A stretch of DNA of 64,000 bases from Salisediminibacterium beveridgei (GCF_001721685.1 NZ_CP012502.1:744001-808000), one strand, 5' to 3'; numbered from the stretch's first letter, positions 41,398 through 51,238 are shown. Notes: a model not told the origin generated them from the sequence alone. Numbers and translations: made by a program.

Positions 41398-42960
41398 TCA
41401 GCTGACTTGTTTTTCCTGGTTTGATTCAGTTGTTTCTTCTTTAGAAGCATGCTCTTGATCCTGAGCCATCTGGCGTGCCACTCTTGGTGCAGTCCAGATC
41501 AGCGGAAGGAGAATCAGGGAAACAGGTACGGCGGTCACAACGATGAACGATTGCAATGCGTCGATACTCCCTTCCCCGATATAAAGAAGTGAGATGGCGG
41601 TCGTACCCATGACAACAGCCCAGAACACGCGTATCATGCTCGTTGGTGAACTGCTGCCGGTGATCGCCATTGAAATCGTGTAGGACATGGAATCACTGGT
41701 GGTTGCAACAAAGATGATGGTCACAAACAAAAAGGCGAAAGCCATCAGCGTGCCAAAAGGAAGTTGCGTGACGATGGCGATCATGCTTGCGGGCATGCCG
41801 CCGGTATTCAAGGCTTCTGAAACCGAGCCGGGATTCTGCAGTTCGAAAAAGATGCCGGAGCCTCCGACGACAGAAAACCAGAAATTCGTCACCAGTGGAG
41901 CAATGATGGCGACAGCAGTTACCAGTTCCCGGATCGTTCTTCCGCGGGAGATTCGGCTGATGAAGATGGCCATCATCGGACCATAGCCGATAAACCAGCC
42001 CCAAAAGAAAACCGTCCAGAACGATAACCATCCGGCATCCCCTCTGTATAAGCTGGTGGAAGTAAAATCAGACAGGTACGTGCCGTATGCACCGACAAAA
42101 TTATTCATAATGAAAGCGCCTGGTCCAAGCAGCATCACGGCGACAATCAGTACGAAGGTGAAGATGACGTTGAAGCGGCTCAGAAATTGAATGCCGCGGT
42201 GGACACCAGTCACGGCTGAAATCGACGCGATGGTAATCAGTCCGATGATGATCAACGCCTGTGTCGCAAAGGTGTTTGGAATACCAAACAGGGCATCGAA
42301 TCCATAGGCAGCCTGCAGACCGAGAAAACCGATCGGACCGATGGTACCTGCAGCAACGGCAACGATGGAGAAGGCATCAGCCATCGTACCGAGTGGGCTG
42401 TCCTTCATTATTTTTTCACCGAATACCGGGTATAACAGTGAGCGTGGCTTCATCGGCATCCCTTTATGATAGTGTGCGTACATCATTACGATGGCACCGA
42501 GCGTACCGAGAATGGCCCATGCGAGGAAACCCCAGTGCATAAAGGATTGGGACAGTGCAGGAATAACAGCACTCTCTGTTCCTGCTTCAACACCGGTGTT
42601 CATTGGCGGTGTTGTCATAAAGTGATACATCGGCTCCGCCGCAGCCCAGAATACCCCGCCGCCTGCGAGTAATGTACACATAATGATCGAGAGCCATTTA
42701 AAATAGCTCATTTCCGGTTTGGCCAGGTTACCGAGCTGAACTTTCCCATATTTGGATACGGCGATGCCGATGGCAACAACGAAAGTAGCCAGCATTAACA
42801 CCTGCCAGAAGAGGCCGAAATAGTTGGCCGCGAAGTCAAACGACAGATTGACCGCGTTGTTTGTCCAACCGGACGACAGAATTGAAGCGATGACGAACAA
42901 AACAAGAACACCACCGCTGATAGCCAGAACAGGCCAGTCGATTTTTGATTTTATATTCAT
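41398..42960 (-). CDS. BCCT-family betaine/choline/carnitine transporter
   Basis: 520 residues, 12 membrane helices. The BCCT signature FWTVFFWGWFIGYGPMMAIFISRISRGRTIREL (about 312-344) contains the conserved substrate-box region, and GGVFWAAAEPMYHF the TM3-4 region. The charged C-terminus (QEHASKEETTESNQEKQ) is typical of osmosensing types. Such proteins import glycine betaine or relatives with Na+ for osmoprotection. This suits a salt-adapted host. Exact substrate unknown. Confidence 0.94.
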   Translation of the reverse strand: MNIKSKIDWPVLAISGGVLVLFVIASILSSGWTNNAVNLSFDFAANYFGLFWQVLMLATFVVAIGIAVSKYGKVQLGNLAKPEMSYFKWLSIIMCTLLAGGGVFWAAAEPMYHFMTTPPMNTGVEAGTESAVIPALSQSFMHWGFLAWAILGTLGAIVMMYAHYHKGMPMKPRSLLYPVFGEKIMKDSPLGTMADAFSIVAVAAGTIGPIGFLGLQAAYGFDALFGIPNTFATQALIIIGLITIASISAVTGVHRGIQFLSRFNVIFTFVLIVAVMLLGPGAFIMNNFVGAYGTYLSDFTSTSLYRGDAGWLSFWTVFFWGWFIGYGPMMAIFISRISRGRTIRELVTAVAIIAPLVTNFWFSVVGGSGIFFELQNPGSVSEALNTGGMPASMIAIVTQLPFGTLMAFAFLFVTIIFVATTSDSMSYTISMAITGSSSPTSMIRVFWAVVMGTTAISLLYIGEGSIDALQSFIVVTAVPVSLILLPLIWTAPRVARQMAQDQEHASKEETTESNQEKQVS

Positions 42961-43087
42961 GATGATTCCTCCAGATTTACGAATTTGATTGATTACGCAA
43001 GTGACGATTCTAGCACAACTGAACCATACGTGTAAATCAACTTCAAAAAATAGATTGAAGTAAGCGCTTGATCCGTAAAAAATAGAA

Positions 43088-43117
43088 AAAAGGCACCGTT
43101 TTGATGGCGATGCCTTC
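43088..43117 (-). terminator. terminator of the HAD gene
   Basis: On the minus strand AAGGCATCG pairs with CGGTGCCTT across CCATCAAAA and is followed by TTTTTC. Confidence 0.75.
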
Positions 43118-43122
43118 AGGAA

Positions 43123-43917
43123 TCATTCAGATGATTGGATTTCATTAAGGAGGGTCATCAATTCTTCAAGCGCTTCTATTTCATGCGTTGGCGACTCGTT
43201 TTCAGCCTTTTTTTCATGCCGGTTTAACCACACAGAAGGAATTCCGGCTTGATTGGCTCCCTGAATGTCCGTTTTCAGGTTGTCTCCCACCATGAGAACA
43301 TCTGTTGGACTGTGACCGGTGAGCTGTAAGGCATGCTCAAAAATCGACGGATCAGGTTTTCCAATTCCGAATTCGCCCGAGATGACGATGTGGTCAAAGT
43401 AGGGAACGAGTTCAGGCGTCAGGCGGAGCTTAATATTCTGAAGCTGCGGAGAGCCGTTTGTCAGCATCAAAAGGTCGTACTGTCCTTTGAGCTGATCGAG
43501 CAGTGGCAGGGCATCGTCAAAAAGAAAAGGGGCGTCCAGACGTTCCGTTCTGAATTTGGTGGCAAGCTGACGTCCTGTCTGACTGTCCACGACCCCGCAG
43601 TGCTGAAGCGCTTCTGTCCAGCTCGTCTGCTGGTAATGGACGATGACGTCTTTCAGGGCTTGGAAACCTTCGCCGCGATCATCGAATTCTCCCCATAACC
43701 CCTCGAAAGGGTTGATGCCGATTTTTTTGGTGAACTCATATGTATCATAGCGGGAATAGACTTCCGGTGCTTTCAGCCGGATCGCGTCATAAAGCTTGTC
43801 CGCTTCAATACCGGTTTTGTCTTCTCCAAAGCGGCAGGTTTTTCTGAGGGCTGTTTCCACGCTTTTGGCATCGTTTAACAGTGTATCATCCAAATCAAAA
43901 AAGATTGCTTTTACCAT
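43123..43917 (-). CDS. HAD-superfamily hydrolase (subfamily IA)
   Basis: 264 residues. Motif I is FFDLDDTLLND with the nucleophile and acid Asp pair, motif II is LMLTNGS, motif III is the Lys in ISGEFGIGKPDPSIF, and motif IV is MVGDNLKTDIQGANQAG. A large helical cap lies between motifs I and II. Close to YjjG/YfnB or haloacid dehalogenase-like phosphatases; the substrate is not clear. Start ATG 43917 follows GGAGGAGAT. Confidence 0.9.
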   Translation of the reverse strand: MVKAIFFDLDDTLLNDAKSVETALRKTCRFGEDKTGIEADKLYDAIRLKAPEVYSRYDTYEFTKKIGINPFEGLWGEFDDRGEGFQALKDVIVHYQQTSWTEALQHCGVVDSQTGRQLATKFRTERLDAPFLFDDALPLLDQLKGQYDLLMLTNGSPQLQNIKLRLTPELVPYFDHIVISGEFGIGKPDPSIFEHALQLTGHSPTDVLMVGDNLKTDIQGANQAGIPSVWLNRHEKKAENESPTHEIEALEELMTLLNEIQSSE

Positions 43918-43964
43918 GGGGATCTCCTCCAAATTCGATTTACGGTATATGATTGTTCAGTGTA

Positions 43965-43999
43965 AACAAAAAAGCAGCTCCTGTAAATCAGGAACTGCT
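43965..43999 (-). terminator. terminator of the YitT gene
   Basis: On the minus strand AGCAGTTCCTG pairs with CAGGAGCTGCT around ATTTA, then TTTTTTGTTT. Confidence 0.85.
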
Positions 44000-44008
44000 G
44001 GTTACATA

Positions 44009-44905
44009 TCAGGATGTCGGTTTCAGCGGCTGATAGTTTTTGTCAAAGGTAAATCCTTCCCCGGAAACTTCCTTGACATCATTAATGGAGAAAAACGCGT
44101 AGGGATCGACTTCCTGGATCAGGTTTTTTAATTGAATCAGTTCATGGCGGTTAACGACAACATAGAGAATCTGACGTTCACTGTCCGTGAAACTTCCTTT
44201 CCCTGTGATGGCGGTTGATCCACGGCCCATGCGTTTAATAATTTCCCGGGAAATGGCCTCGGTCCGGCTGGAAATAATCATCGTCGACTTGGCAGCGCTT
44301 GCCCCCTCAATGATGAAATCAATCACCCTGCTTGCAACAAACACGGTGACCAGGGTATACATGGCCTGGGTCAACGTCAGATGAATCATGGAGAGGGTAA
44401 TGACGGCCGCATCAAAACTGAACATAAACTTTCCGATACTCATGCCGAAATACTTTTCTGCAAGACGTGCCAGAATATCGACCCCGCCGGTTGTTCCCCC
44501 TGCCCGGAAGATCATACCGAGCCCCGTACCGGCGAAGACACCTGCAAACAAGGAGACGAGGATCATGTCGTCTTGTAAAGGGATTTCTGTAACCGGGTAG
44601 AGTTCAAATAATCGCAGTGAAACGGATAATGACAGGGTGCCGAATACGCTGTAAACCAGCATGGCTTTGCCAAACAGCTTATAGCCGATGAGAAAAAGCG
44701 GAATATTCAGCGCCAGGTTTGAAAGAGATGGTTCAATGGCAAACAGATAATATAAAAACAGGGTGATCCCTGTGAAGCCGCCGTGGGCGAGACCGTTCTG
44801 TATATTAAAATGAATGATGCCGAAACCGAAAATGAGCGTACCGATAATAATAATGATAAATGGCTTAAGTGTAAGCCCTGAAAAGAATTGCTGAATCCAC
44901 TTCAT
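44009..44905 (-). CDS. YitT-family membrane protein (DUF161/DUF2179)
   Basis: 298 residues. Five to six membrane helices lie in the first 200 residues, with FRAGGTTGGVDILARLAEKYFGMSIGK, the YitT hallmark. The C-terminal DUF2179 domain (ISREIIKRMGRGSTAITGKGSFTDSERQILYVVVNRHELIQLKNLIQEVDPYAFFSINDVKEVSGEGF) follows. Function unknown across Bacillales, where several paralogues are normal. Start ATG 44905 with AGGAGGGATCC upstream. Confidence 0.94.
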   Translation of the reverse strand: MKWIQQFFSGLTLKPFIIIIIGTLIFGFGIIHFNIQNGLAHGGFTGITLFLYYLFAIEPSLSNLALNIPLFLIGYKLFGKAMLVYSVFGTLSLSVSLRLFELYPVTEIPLQDDMILVSLFAGVFAGTGLGMIFRAGGTTGGVDILARLAEKYFGMSIGKFMFSFDAAVITLSMIHLTLTQAMYTLVTVFVASRVIDFIIEGASAAKSTMIISSRTEAISREIIKRMGRGSTAITGKGSFTDSERQILYVVVNRHELIQLKNLIQEVDPYAFFSINDVKEVSGEGFTFDKNYQPLKPTS

Positions 44906-45053
44906 ATTTGGATCCCTCCTGTTTAGTTACTATCAAATCCAAAGGAGTATAACACAGCCTTGTACGGAACCCAACCTTAATTGAAGGAAAACAGGTGAAG
45001 TAACAATCTTCTGATAATCGTAACCGAATACATCAGATGGACCGGTGTTTGAG

Positions 45054-45083
45054 TTGACGGGCCACCTTGAAAAGTGATAATAT
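45054..45083 (+). promoter_or_regulatory. promoter upstream of the S-box leader
   Basis: TTGACG (45054-45059), 18-bp spacer, TAATAT (45078-45083). It would start the leader about 50 nt before the SAM riboswitch. Confidence 0.6.
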
Positions 45084-45142
45084 TCAAATAATTATCAGTC
45101 AATGGCTGATGATTCAGACAACCTCACCCTTGATGAATGATG

Positions 45143-45276
45143 ACTCTTATCAAGAGCGGCTTAGGGACTGGCCCGATGAAGCCCGGCAACCAGCAGGATT
45201 GGAACGTTTTTGATCCTGCAAGGTGCCAATTCCAGCAGGATGCGAGTATGTCCTGGCAGATGAGAGCGCCTTTTTT
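45143..45276 (+). promoter_or_regulatory. SAM-I riboswitch (S-box)
   Basis: The S-box landmarks occur in order: CTCTTATCAAGAGCGGC, TTAGGGACTGGCCCGATGAAG, CCCGGCAACC, the variable stem CAGGATTGG..CCTGC, AAGGTGCCAATTCCAGC and the closing AGATGAGAG, which pairs with CTCTTATC. The following GCGCCTTTTTT can be part of the terminator. It represses the methionine gene downstream when S-adenosylmethionine is high. Confidence 0.96.
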
Positions 45277-45355
45277 ATTAAAAAAGCCGCGCACTCTGTC
45301 TGTATGTAAGACAGGGTTTTACTATGTGTTTGATCAGAATAAAGGAGGAATAACA

Positions 45356-46918
45356 GTGGTAAAAGAAGTGAATGAATGGAAGAAGAGTACGCAGTTGTTG
45401 CATGCAGGACAGGATCCGGACCCGACGACAGGATCGCGGGCAGTTCCGATCTATCAAACCACGTCGTACGTGTTTGACGATGCAGAACATGCGGAGCGTT
45501 TGTTTTCCCTGGCGGAACCCGGGAATATTTACAGCCGGATTATGAATCCGACGGTGGATGCGTTTGAAAAGCGCATGGCCATTTTGGAAGATGGTGTCGG
45601 TGCATTGGCAACGTCTTCCGGGATGTCAGCGATTACGCTGTCTATTTTGAACCTGGCAGAAGCAGGCGATGAAATTGTTTCTGCGTCGAACCTGTATGGC
45701 GGTACGTTCAACTTGTTTAAAAATACCTTGCCGAAATACGGCATCAAGGTCCATTTCACTGATTCCACCGATCCGGAAGCGGTGCGAAAAGCCATCACGC
45801 CGAAAACGAAAGCTGTTTTTGCAGAAACGATCGGCAATCCAAGTTTGAATGTGCTTGATTTTGAAGCCATTGCAGATGTTGCGCATGAAGCGGATATTCC
45901 GTTGATTATCGACAGCACATTCGGATCACCTGCAGTGTGCCGGCCGCTGCAGCACGGTGCGGATATCGTTGTCCATTCGGCAACGAAGTGGATTGGCGGT
46001 CATGGAACGACCATCGGCGGTGTGGTAGTCGACGGAGGCCGTTTCGAGTGGAAGGAAGAGAAGTTTCCGATGTTCCATGAACCTGATCCGGGTTATGGAG
46101 GTCTTCAATATAAAGACCTTGGGGAGCTTGCCTTCATTTTGAAAATGCGTGTTCAATTAATGAGGGATATCGGCGCAGCTATGAGTCCATTCAATGCTTT
46201 CTTATTGATACAGGGACTTGAGACGTTGAATCTTCGTATGCAGCGTCACCAGGATAATGCCTTCGATTTGGCAAAACGTCTGGAGCAACATCCTCACGTG
46301 GAATGGGTCAGCTATCCGGGGCTCGCTGAACACCCGGCACATGATCTGGCTGAAAAATATTTGACAGGCGGCTACGGAGCTGTTGTGAATTTCGGTATCA
46401 AAGGTGGTCTCGATGCCGGCCGGGAACTGATCCGGCACATTGACCTCTGGAGTCATGTCGCGAATGTCGGGGATGCGAAAAGTCTGATCATTCATCCTGC
46501 AAGTACAACACATCTCCAACTGTCTGATGAGGATATGGCGACAACCGGTGTCACGAAGGATCTCGTGAGACTGTCCGTTGGACTTGAAGATATAGACGAT
46601 CTGTATGAGGCTTTGGATGATGCACTGAGAAAAGCATCGGGTGGCGGCAGCCTTCACGATCAGAAGGGTGACCTGTATGAAAAAATGATGTCGTCAGCTG
46701 TTTTGCACAGTGCTGAAGGTTCGAGACGAAAAGTCATTTTGAATTTATCGGACGATCAAGAAGTAGCACCGTTCCGTCGCTTGGGGTACCGTATTTTAAC
46801 AGAACAAGAACTCGGTGAAGAGAGTGTTATGGACTACGTGACGGCTCCTTCCGGTCAGGAAGTACCACAAACGATCCTCAATACGTATGAACCGAAAGGG
46901 ATTTTGTATACGAATTAA
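45356..46918 (+). CDS. metY: O-acetylhomoserine sulfhydrylase (MetY) with C-terminal extension
   Basis: 520 residues from GTG 45356 (ribosome site AAAGGAGGAA). The first 430 residues are a full Cys/Met-metabolism PLP enzyme: TGSRAVPIYQTTSYVFDD, SASNLYGGTFNLF and the PLP lysine K211 in SATKWIGGHGTTIGG. It makes homocysteine from O-acetylhomoserine and sulfide. MetY enzymes usually stop near 430; here about 85 more residues follow (HDQKGDLYEKMM...KVILNLSDDQEVAPFRRLGYRILTEQELGEESVMDYVTAPSGQEVPQTIL), which I do not recognise. It is controlled by the S-box upstream. Confidence 0.94.
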   Translation: MVKEVNEWKKSTQLLHAGQDPDPTTGSRAVPIYQTTSYVFDDAEHAERLFSLAEPGNIYSRIMNPTVDAFEKRMAILEDGVGALATSSGMSAITLSILNLAEAGDEIVSASNLYGGTFNLFKNTLPKYGIKVHFTDSTDPEAVRKAITPKTKAVFAETIGNPSLNVLDFEAIADVAHEADIPLIIDSTFGSPAVCRPLQHGADIVVHSATKWIGGHGTTIGGVVVDGGRFEWKEEKFPMFHEPDPGYGGLQYKDLGELAFILKMRVQLMRDIGAAMSPFNAFLLIQGLETLNLRMQRHQDNAFDLAKRLEQHPHVEWVSYPGLAEHPAHDLAEKYLTGGYGAVVNFGIKGGLDAGRELIRHIDLWSHVANVGDAKSLIIHPASTTHLQLSDEDMATTGVTKDLVRLSVGLEDIDDLYEALDDALRKASGGGSLHDQKGDLYEKMMSSAVLHSAEGSRRKVILNLSDDQEVAPFRRLGYRILTEQELGEESVMDYVTAPSGQEVPQTILNTYEPKGILYTN

Positions 46919-46943
46919 TCATTTATCAGGAAATCTTTTCATT

Positions 46944-46994
46944 CCCCGTTTTCTCATCTTTCGTTATAATAGGTGAAGAAAGCGGGGTTTTTTT
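46944..46994 (+). terminator. terminator after metY
   Basis: CCCCGTTTTC at the left and GAAAGCGGGG at the right form the stem around a long loop, followed by T7. The next gene starts directly after the T run. Confidence 0.7.
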
Positions 46995-47627
46995 ATGTTC
47001 AGAAAAATGATCGCGAGTTTCATCATCATGACGATTTTCGCGACGGCGACGTTGTTTTATCTCATCGCCAGTGCAGATGGGGATAATCGGACTGATATGA
47101 CTGATGTGGATTTTTCCTTTGAGGATGAGGGGTACTATTTTTATATGACAGATGGAGAGATCGCCTCTGCCATTCAAGAAGCGAGGGAGAGTATCAGACT
47201 GACGGATCCCTTTCAGTTAACAACGAATAACACGGAAACCGTTTTGGAGGAAATTTCTTTTGTCTATGTTGAACCTCCGGAACTGACAGTGAAGCTTGAA
47301 GCAAGACGAATCCTCGATCATTTTGGACGGACCCCTTCTGTACCGGAAATTAAAGACGAACTATCCGATCGCTATCTGCCTGTGAATGCGCGCTTTTATG
47401 ATCATTATGCCTACGTATTTGATGTAACTGTAAGCCAGGGTATCGGAGACGAAGCCGAGGAAGTCGACACCTATGAGGCAAACAAATCTTCAGGATCACT
47501 GAAATCTGTTCTGATGGATATGGGCCAGGTAGATACAAACCGCCCTCTGCACATCCGCTTTGAAGATACGTCCGATCCATCGGTTTATGTGACGTATTCA
47601 TTGGATTTTGACGATTATCGTCAGTAA
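46995..47627 (+). CDS. secreted or membrane-anchored protein, unknown
   Basis: 210 residues. One N-terminal hydrophobic segment (MIASFIIMTIFATATLFYLIASA, about 5-27) is followed by an acidic soluble domain rich in Asp, Glu and Tyr (TDVDFSFEDEGYYFYMTDGEIASAIQEARE). No family recognised. The ribosome site is weak because the start lies against the metY terminator. The acidic nature fits an extracytoplasmic protein of a salt-tolerant host. Confidence 0.7.
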   Translation: MFRKMIASFIIMTIFATATLFYLIASADGDNRTDMTDVDFSFEDEGYYFYMTDGEIASAIQEARESIRLTDPFQLTTNNTETVLEEISFVYVEPPELTVKLEARRILDHFGRTPSVPEIKDELSDRYLPVNARFYDHYAYVFDVTVSQGIGDEAEEVDTYEANKSSGSLKSVLMDMGQVDTNRPLHIRFEDTSDPSVYVTYSLDFDDYRQ

Positions 47628-47696
47628 TTACTTTTGAAAATTTGTCACTCCGCCGTATCATTTCGTTTTGAGCGAAGAAATACATTCCTGAAAGAG

Positions 47697-47790
47697 AGTA
47701 AAGAAAACTTGGCTTTTCGCCAAGCTTTAATGGCGAAAGCCTTCGTTGTGCCTATACGTCAATCCTTTGGCGAACGTAAACATTCTTAAT
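47697..47790 (-). repeat. intergenic repeat, best copy of the GTGCAACGAAGGC family
   Basis: On the minus strand it reads GTTTACGTTCGCCAAAGGATT, GACGTATAGGCACAACGAAG, GCTTTCGCCATTAAAGC and the hairpin TTGGCGAAAAGCCAA. It matches 33822-33926 (minus) and 5536-5632 (plus). Confidence 0.8.
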
Positions 47791-47800
47791 GAAATACAAG

Positions 47801-47842
47801 AAAAACGCAGCGTCTCCTTCAGCAGAGACGCTGCGTTTTTTC
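47801..47842. terminator. bidirectional terminator
   Basis: AAAAACGCAGCGTCTC pairs fully with GAGACGCTGCGTTTTT around CTTCAGCA. It serves the minus-strand gene ending at 47850. Confidence 0.92.
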
Positions 47843-47849
47843 TGTCAGG

Positions 47850-48644
47850 TCAGTTATCGACGAGATCCGGGTACTGTTGAGCCATCCGTTCAAACACCAT
47901 TTGTTCCACTTCAAGAAGAGCTTCTGATGTGTTCTCTTCATCCGTGGCCCCGTCGCTATGTCTGGAAATGGCTTCTTCTTTCATTTGAGTCCACAGATAC
48001 GGTTGCAGATAGTGAATATCCTGCTGGCGGCGTTTGGCTTCTGTGTCATAGTTTGATTCAAGTACATCGAAGAGGATGCGTTGAGAAGGATCGTGGTCTT
48101 CTTCGGTAATTTCCCGTTCCTGTTCCGCCTCGATGAATGAGTGATACGCGTCAGGATCGAATTGAACATCGTATTCGGCTTGAGCCATATTAAACCAGAC
48201 ATAAAGCTCTCTGGCTGTCCATTCTGCGTCATTCACGGCGTCAGGATCCCCACCTTCTTCAAGGGATGCAAGATAACTGTAGTAGAGTTCACTTTGTTCA
48301 AGGAGGCTCTCTTCTGACGGAGAGTCAGAAATGTGGCTGAGTTCCATGGACGAAAGCAGGCCTTCCGCAGCAGCAATCAATGCTTCTTCATCAGCAGCCT
48401 GCCCGTCTGCTCCGAACCCTTCGTCATCGGACGTAATATTTAAATTGCCATTTTGTTGCTGATTTTGGGAACCGTTATCATTTGCGGGTGCGCTATTATC
48501 TTCTTCACCAGTGCCATTGACTGCTGAGTCACTGCCCATTCCAGGCTCAGATGCAGAGTTATCCTCAAGCGTCAGCGCGACTGCTGATAATCCAATTAAC
48601 AGCACGACACCGATGCTCAGAATGATCCATTTATTGCGGTTCAT
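47850..48644 (-). CDS. membrane-anchored acidic protein, unknown (SurA-like helices possible)
   Basis: 264 residues. An N-terminal anchor NRNKWIILSIGVVLLIGLSAVAL is followed by a low-complexity acidic, Asn/Gln-rich linker (DNSAPANDNGSQNQQQNGN) and a helical domain about 80-264 (AAEGLLSSMELSHISD...EQSELYYSYLASLEEGG...WFNMAQAEYDVQFD). The helical part has the look of chaperone-type N-domains but this is only an impression. Start ATG 48644 follows GGGAGTGACG. Confidence 0.7.
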   Translation of the reverse strand: MNRNKWIILSIGVVLLIGLSAVALTLEDNSASEPGMGSDSAVNGTGEEDNSAPANDNGSQNQQQNGNLNITSDDEGFGADGQAADEEALIAAAEGLLSSMELSHISDSPSEESLLEQSELYYSYLASLEEGGDPDAVNDAEWTARELYVWFNMAQAEYDVQFDPDAYHSFIEAEQEREITEEDHDPSQRILFDVLESNYDTEAKRRQQDIHYLQPYLWTQMKEEAISRHSDGATDEENTSEALLEVEQMVFERMAQQYPDLVDN

Positions 48645-48840
48645 TGACGTCACTCCCAAGGGTCAGATAGGTGTTCTCTGTTATTATAGCATGATGTTGC
48701 CTTGTCGGACAGAAGAGGAATACTGCGGAAAAATGAATCGAAAGCGGAAAATAGGTCTGACAACCTGCCGCTATCATGATAAGATAGTAGCAGTCTATTA
48801 GAAATGCAATATTGTAAATCACTGCAGAAGGGGTTGGACC

Positions 48841-50529
48841 ATGATTCAGTATTTGAAAGATGCCAGTTTACGCCAGAAAATCCTCGGGACGTTCGGGGTG
48901 ATTGTGATTCTTCTGATTATCAGTTCAGTTACGACCTACGTGCAAATGGCGCAAGTCGGAGAAGAGATGGAAGAATACGGGGAAGCAAATCAGAGAGCAG
49001 TGGCTTCAACGGATGTTGCCGCATTGGTCCGTGCCAGTTACATATTGAAAGCAGACGAACTTCGAACCGGTGAACCGATGGATCAAGCGCAGTTTGAACA
49101 CTGGACCAGTCGTCTGGACGAACATCTGAGTACGCTTGAATCCGGACTTGATCATGAGGACGAATTAGCTTTATTAAGTTCTGTTGAAAATAATCTCGAA
49201 CAATTTTATGCTCAAATTGAACGCATCCCGGAAGCGGTTGGACCGATTCAAAATTCGCGCATGGATGAATTGGCCGAACTCCGTTCCACGGTGGTGGATG
49301 ATTCTTTAGCATTGACTGAAGTCATTCAGAGTCATGCAGAAGAGGCGGAAGAGCAAGCAGCAGCGATGATCGATGAGAATTCTTTCATCTTTTCTGTGTT
49401 ATTTATTGTGAACCTGATTTTGGGCTTGATTTTCTTCTACTTCCTGACACGTAACATGTCGCGATCTCTCGGTGAAGTCGTGGAACGTATGGATGCCATC
49501 AGTAAAGGGAATATCCATGTAGCGGAAGTAACGGTGACATCAAAAGATGAGATGGGACAGATGGGGTCTGCGGTAAACCGGATGCTTGCCAGTCTCAAAG
49601 AGATGGTGGGACAGATCGCCCAGTCATCCGATCAGGTGGCTGCGAGTTCTGAAGAACTGCTTGCATCGGCAAGTGAGACAAGCCGGGCAACCGAAGAAAT
49701 CAGTGAATCCATTCAGGGAGTTGCAAGTGGTGCCGAACAGCAGCTGACGAAAGCATCGGAAAATACGCATGTCGTGTCTTCCATGCGCACGAAAGTGGAC
49801 GAAGCGACGTCGGCGATAGACGAGGTGGATCAGGTAACATCCGAAGCGAATGACAAAACGATACAGGGGAAGAAAACGTTACAGATGACGATTTCACAGA
49901 TCCATGAAATACAAGGGGTCACTCGGGAAGTGGATGACTCTGTTCAACGGGTTTCTGATCGTTCTGATGAAATCGGAAATATCATTAAACTGATAAATGA
50001 TGTCGCCGAACAGACGAATCTTCTGGCATTAAACGCAGCCATTGAGGCTGCAAGGGCAGGTGAGCATGGGAAAGGTTTTGCCGTCGTGGCTGATGAAGTC
50101 CGGAAGCTTGCTGAACAGACAGGGAAAGCAACCGGTGATATCCAGAACCTGATTGAGGAGATGCAGACAGAGGTCTCTCTTTCGGTTGAGCACACCCGTG
50201 CGGGAAAGAAGGCCGTGGAGTTGGGGACAGACTATGCCAATCAGGCCGGAGAAGCGTTTGATGCAGTAGATCAGGCTGTCGTAAAAGTGTCAGACAGAAT
50301 GAGTCAGGTCACAGCCGTGATGCAGACGATTACCAGTGGCATTGGTGAGGTTGAGCAATCTGCAGCTGAAACGTCAGAACTGAGCCGGACATCTGCGAGC
50401 TACAGCGAAAATGTGGCGGCATCTGCTGAAGAGCAGACGGCATCGATGGAAGAAGTGCATGCCTCCGCTAATCAGCTCTCAGACATGGCTGAAGGTCTGC
50501 AAGACATCATTGCAAAATACCAGCGGTAA
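48841..50529 (+). CDS. methyl-accepting chemotaxis protein, four-helix-bundle sensor
   Basis: 562 residues. TM1 about 17-37, an extracytoplasmic helical sensor about 38-185, TM2 about 182-203, HAMP about 204-256. The signalling tip is [56 protein letters not shown]. The helical sensor is 4HB-MCP-like and unlike the Cache sensor of the receptor at 31974-33677. Ligand unknown. The C-terminus has no CheR-binding pentapeptide. Confidence 0.93.
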   Translation: MIQYLKDASLRQKILGTFGVIVILLIISSVTTYVQMAQVGEEMEEYGEANQRAVASTDVAALVRASYILKADELRTGEPMDQAQFEHWTSRLDEHLSTLESGLDHEDELALLSSVENNLEQFYAQIERIPEAVGPIQNSRMDELAELRSTVVDDSLALTEVIQSHAEEAEEQAAAMIDENSFIFSVLFIVNLILGLIFFYFLTRNMSRSLGEVVERMDAISKGNIHVAEVTVTSKDEMGQMGSAVNRMLASLKEMVGQIAQSSDQVAASSEELLASASETSRATEEISESIQGVASGAEQQLTKASENTHVVSSMRTKVDEATSAIDEVDQVTSEANDKTIQGKKTLQMTISQIHEIQGVTREVDDSVQRVSDRSDEIGNIIKLINDVAEQTNLLALNAAIEAARAGEHGKGFAVVADEVRKLAEQTGKATGDIQNLIEEMQTEVSLSVEHTRAGKKAVELGTDYANQAGEAFDAVDQAVVKVSDRMSQVTAVMQTITSGIGEVEQSAAETSELSRTSASYSENVAASAEEQTASMEEVHASANQLSDMAEGLQDIIAKYQR

Positions 50530-50609
50530 CCGGAATAACCTTTTAAGGATCTGTCTCTTCGTTTATAATAGAGTCAGGATGACATTACGACAGAGGAGCG
50601 TGTCAATCG

Positions 50610-51047
50610 ATGCTTGATACCAATTACAAACGTATTCTTACAGCATTTGACGGTTCAAAAAACGGGGTTAAAGCACTGAAGAAAGCAATTAATGTGGCAA
50701 AACGTAATGAGGCAAAGATCCTTGTCGCGTATGTGATTAATCTGAGCTCAGCTCAATTTACTGAAAGCAGACCTCAAAAGGTCCATGAAGAAGCAGAGGC
50801 TCACGGGAAGAAAATGAGAGAATTGATCGAATCCATCATGAGTGAAGCAGCGTTCAGGGATTTTGATATTCTGATTGAAAAAGGCAATCCGAAAACGAAA
50901 ATCACGTATGATTATATTGATGAATACGACGTTGACCTGGTGATATGCGGTCACACAGGAATGGACAGCTACGACCAGATGGATATGGGCAGCACATCCG
51001 AGAACATTGTCCGTTATTCATCTGTGGATGTCATGGTTGTGAAATAA
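50610..51047 (+). CDS. universal stress protein (UspA family)
   Basis: 145 residues. The alpha/beta fold starts YKRILTAFDGSKNGVKALKKAINVA and ends with the ATP-binding loop GHTGMDSYDQMDMGSTSENIVRYSSVDVMVVK (G-x2-G-x9-G-S pattern). It probably binds ATP. Ribosome site AGGAGCG precedes ATG 50610. Confidence 0.93.
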   Translation: MLDTNYKRILTAFDGSKNGVKALKKAINVAKRNEAKILVAYVINLSSAQFTESRPQKVHEEAEAHGKKMRELIESIMSEAAFRDFDILIEKGNPKTKITYDYIDEYDVDLVICGHTGMDSYDQMDMGSTSENIVRYSSVDVMVVK

Positions 51048-51064
51048 AAAGAATAACAGGTGAG

Positions 51065-51095
51065 AGACTGCAGCGATTTTTGCTGCAGTCTTTTC
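51065..51095 (+). terminator. terminator after the usp gene
   Basis: AGACTGCAGC pairs with GCTGCAGTCT around GATTTTT, then TTTT. Confidence 0.9.
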
Positions 51096-51238
51096 TATTT
51101 TGTATCAGGGGTGTATCAAATGTCACAGAATTCTTTTTCGGAATTCGGTAGACTGAAAACAAATGGAAATGTTAACGCTTTCTTTCCATGCAAATTTATA
51201 AAAAGAGTTGAAAATAAAGGGTGAAGGGAGGAAGGCTG

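Noticed and set aside
45137..45355. Extended N-terminus of MetY through the leader
   Set aside because: This stretch is the SAM riboswitch; the real start is GTG 45356 behind AAAGGAGGAA.
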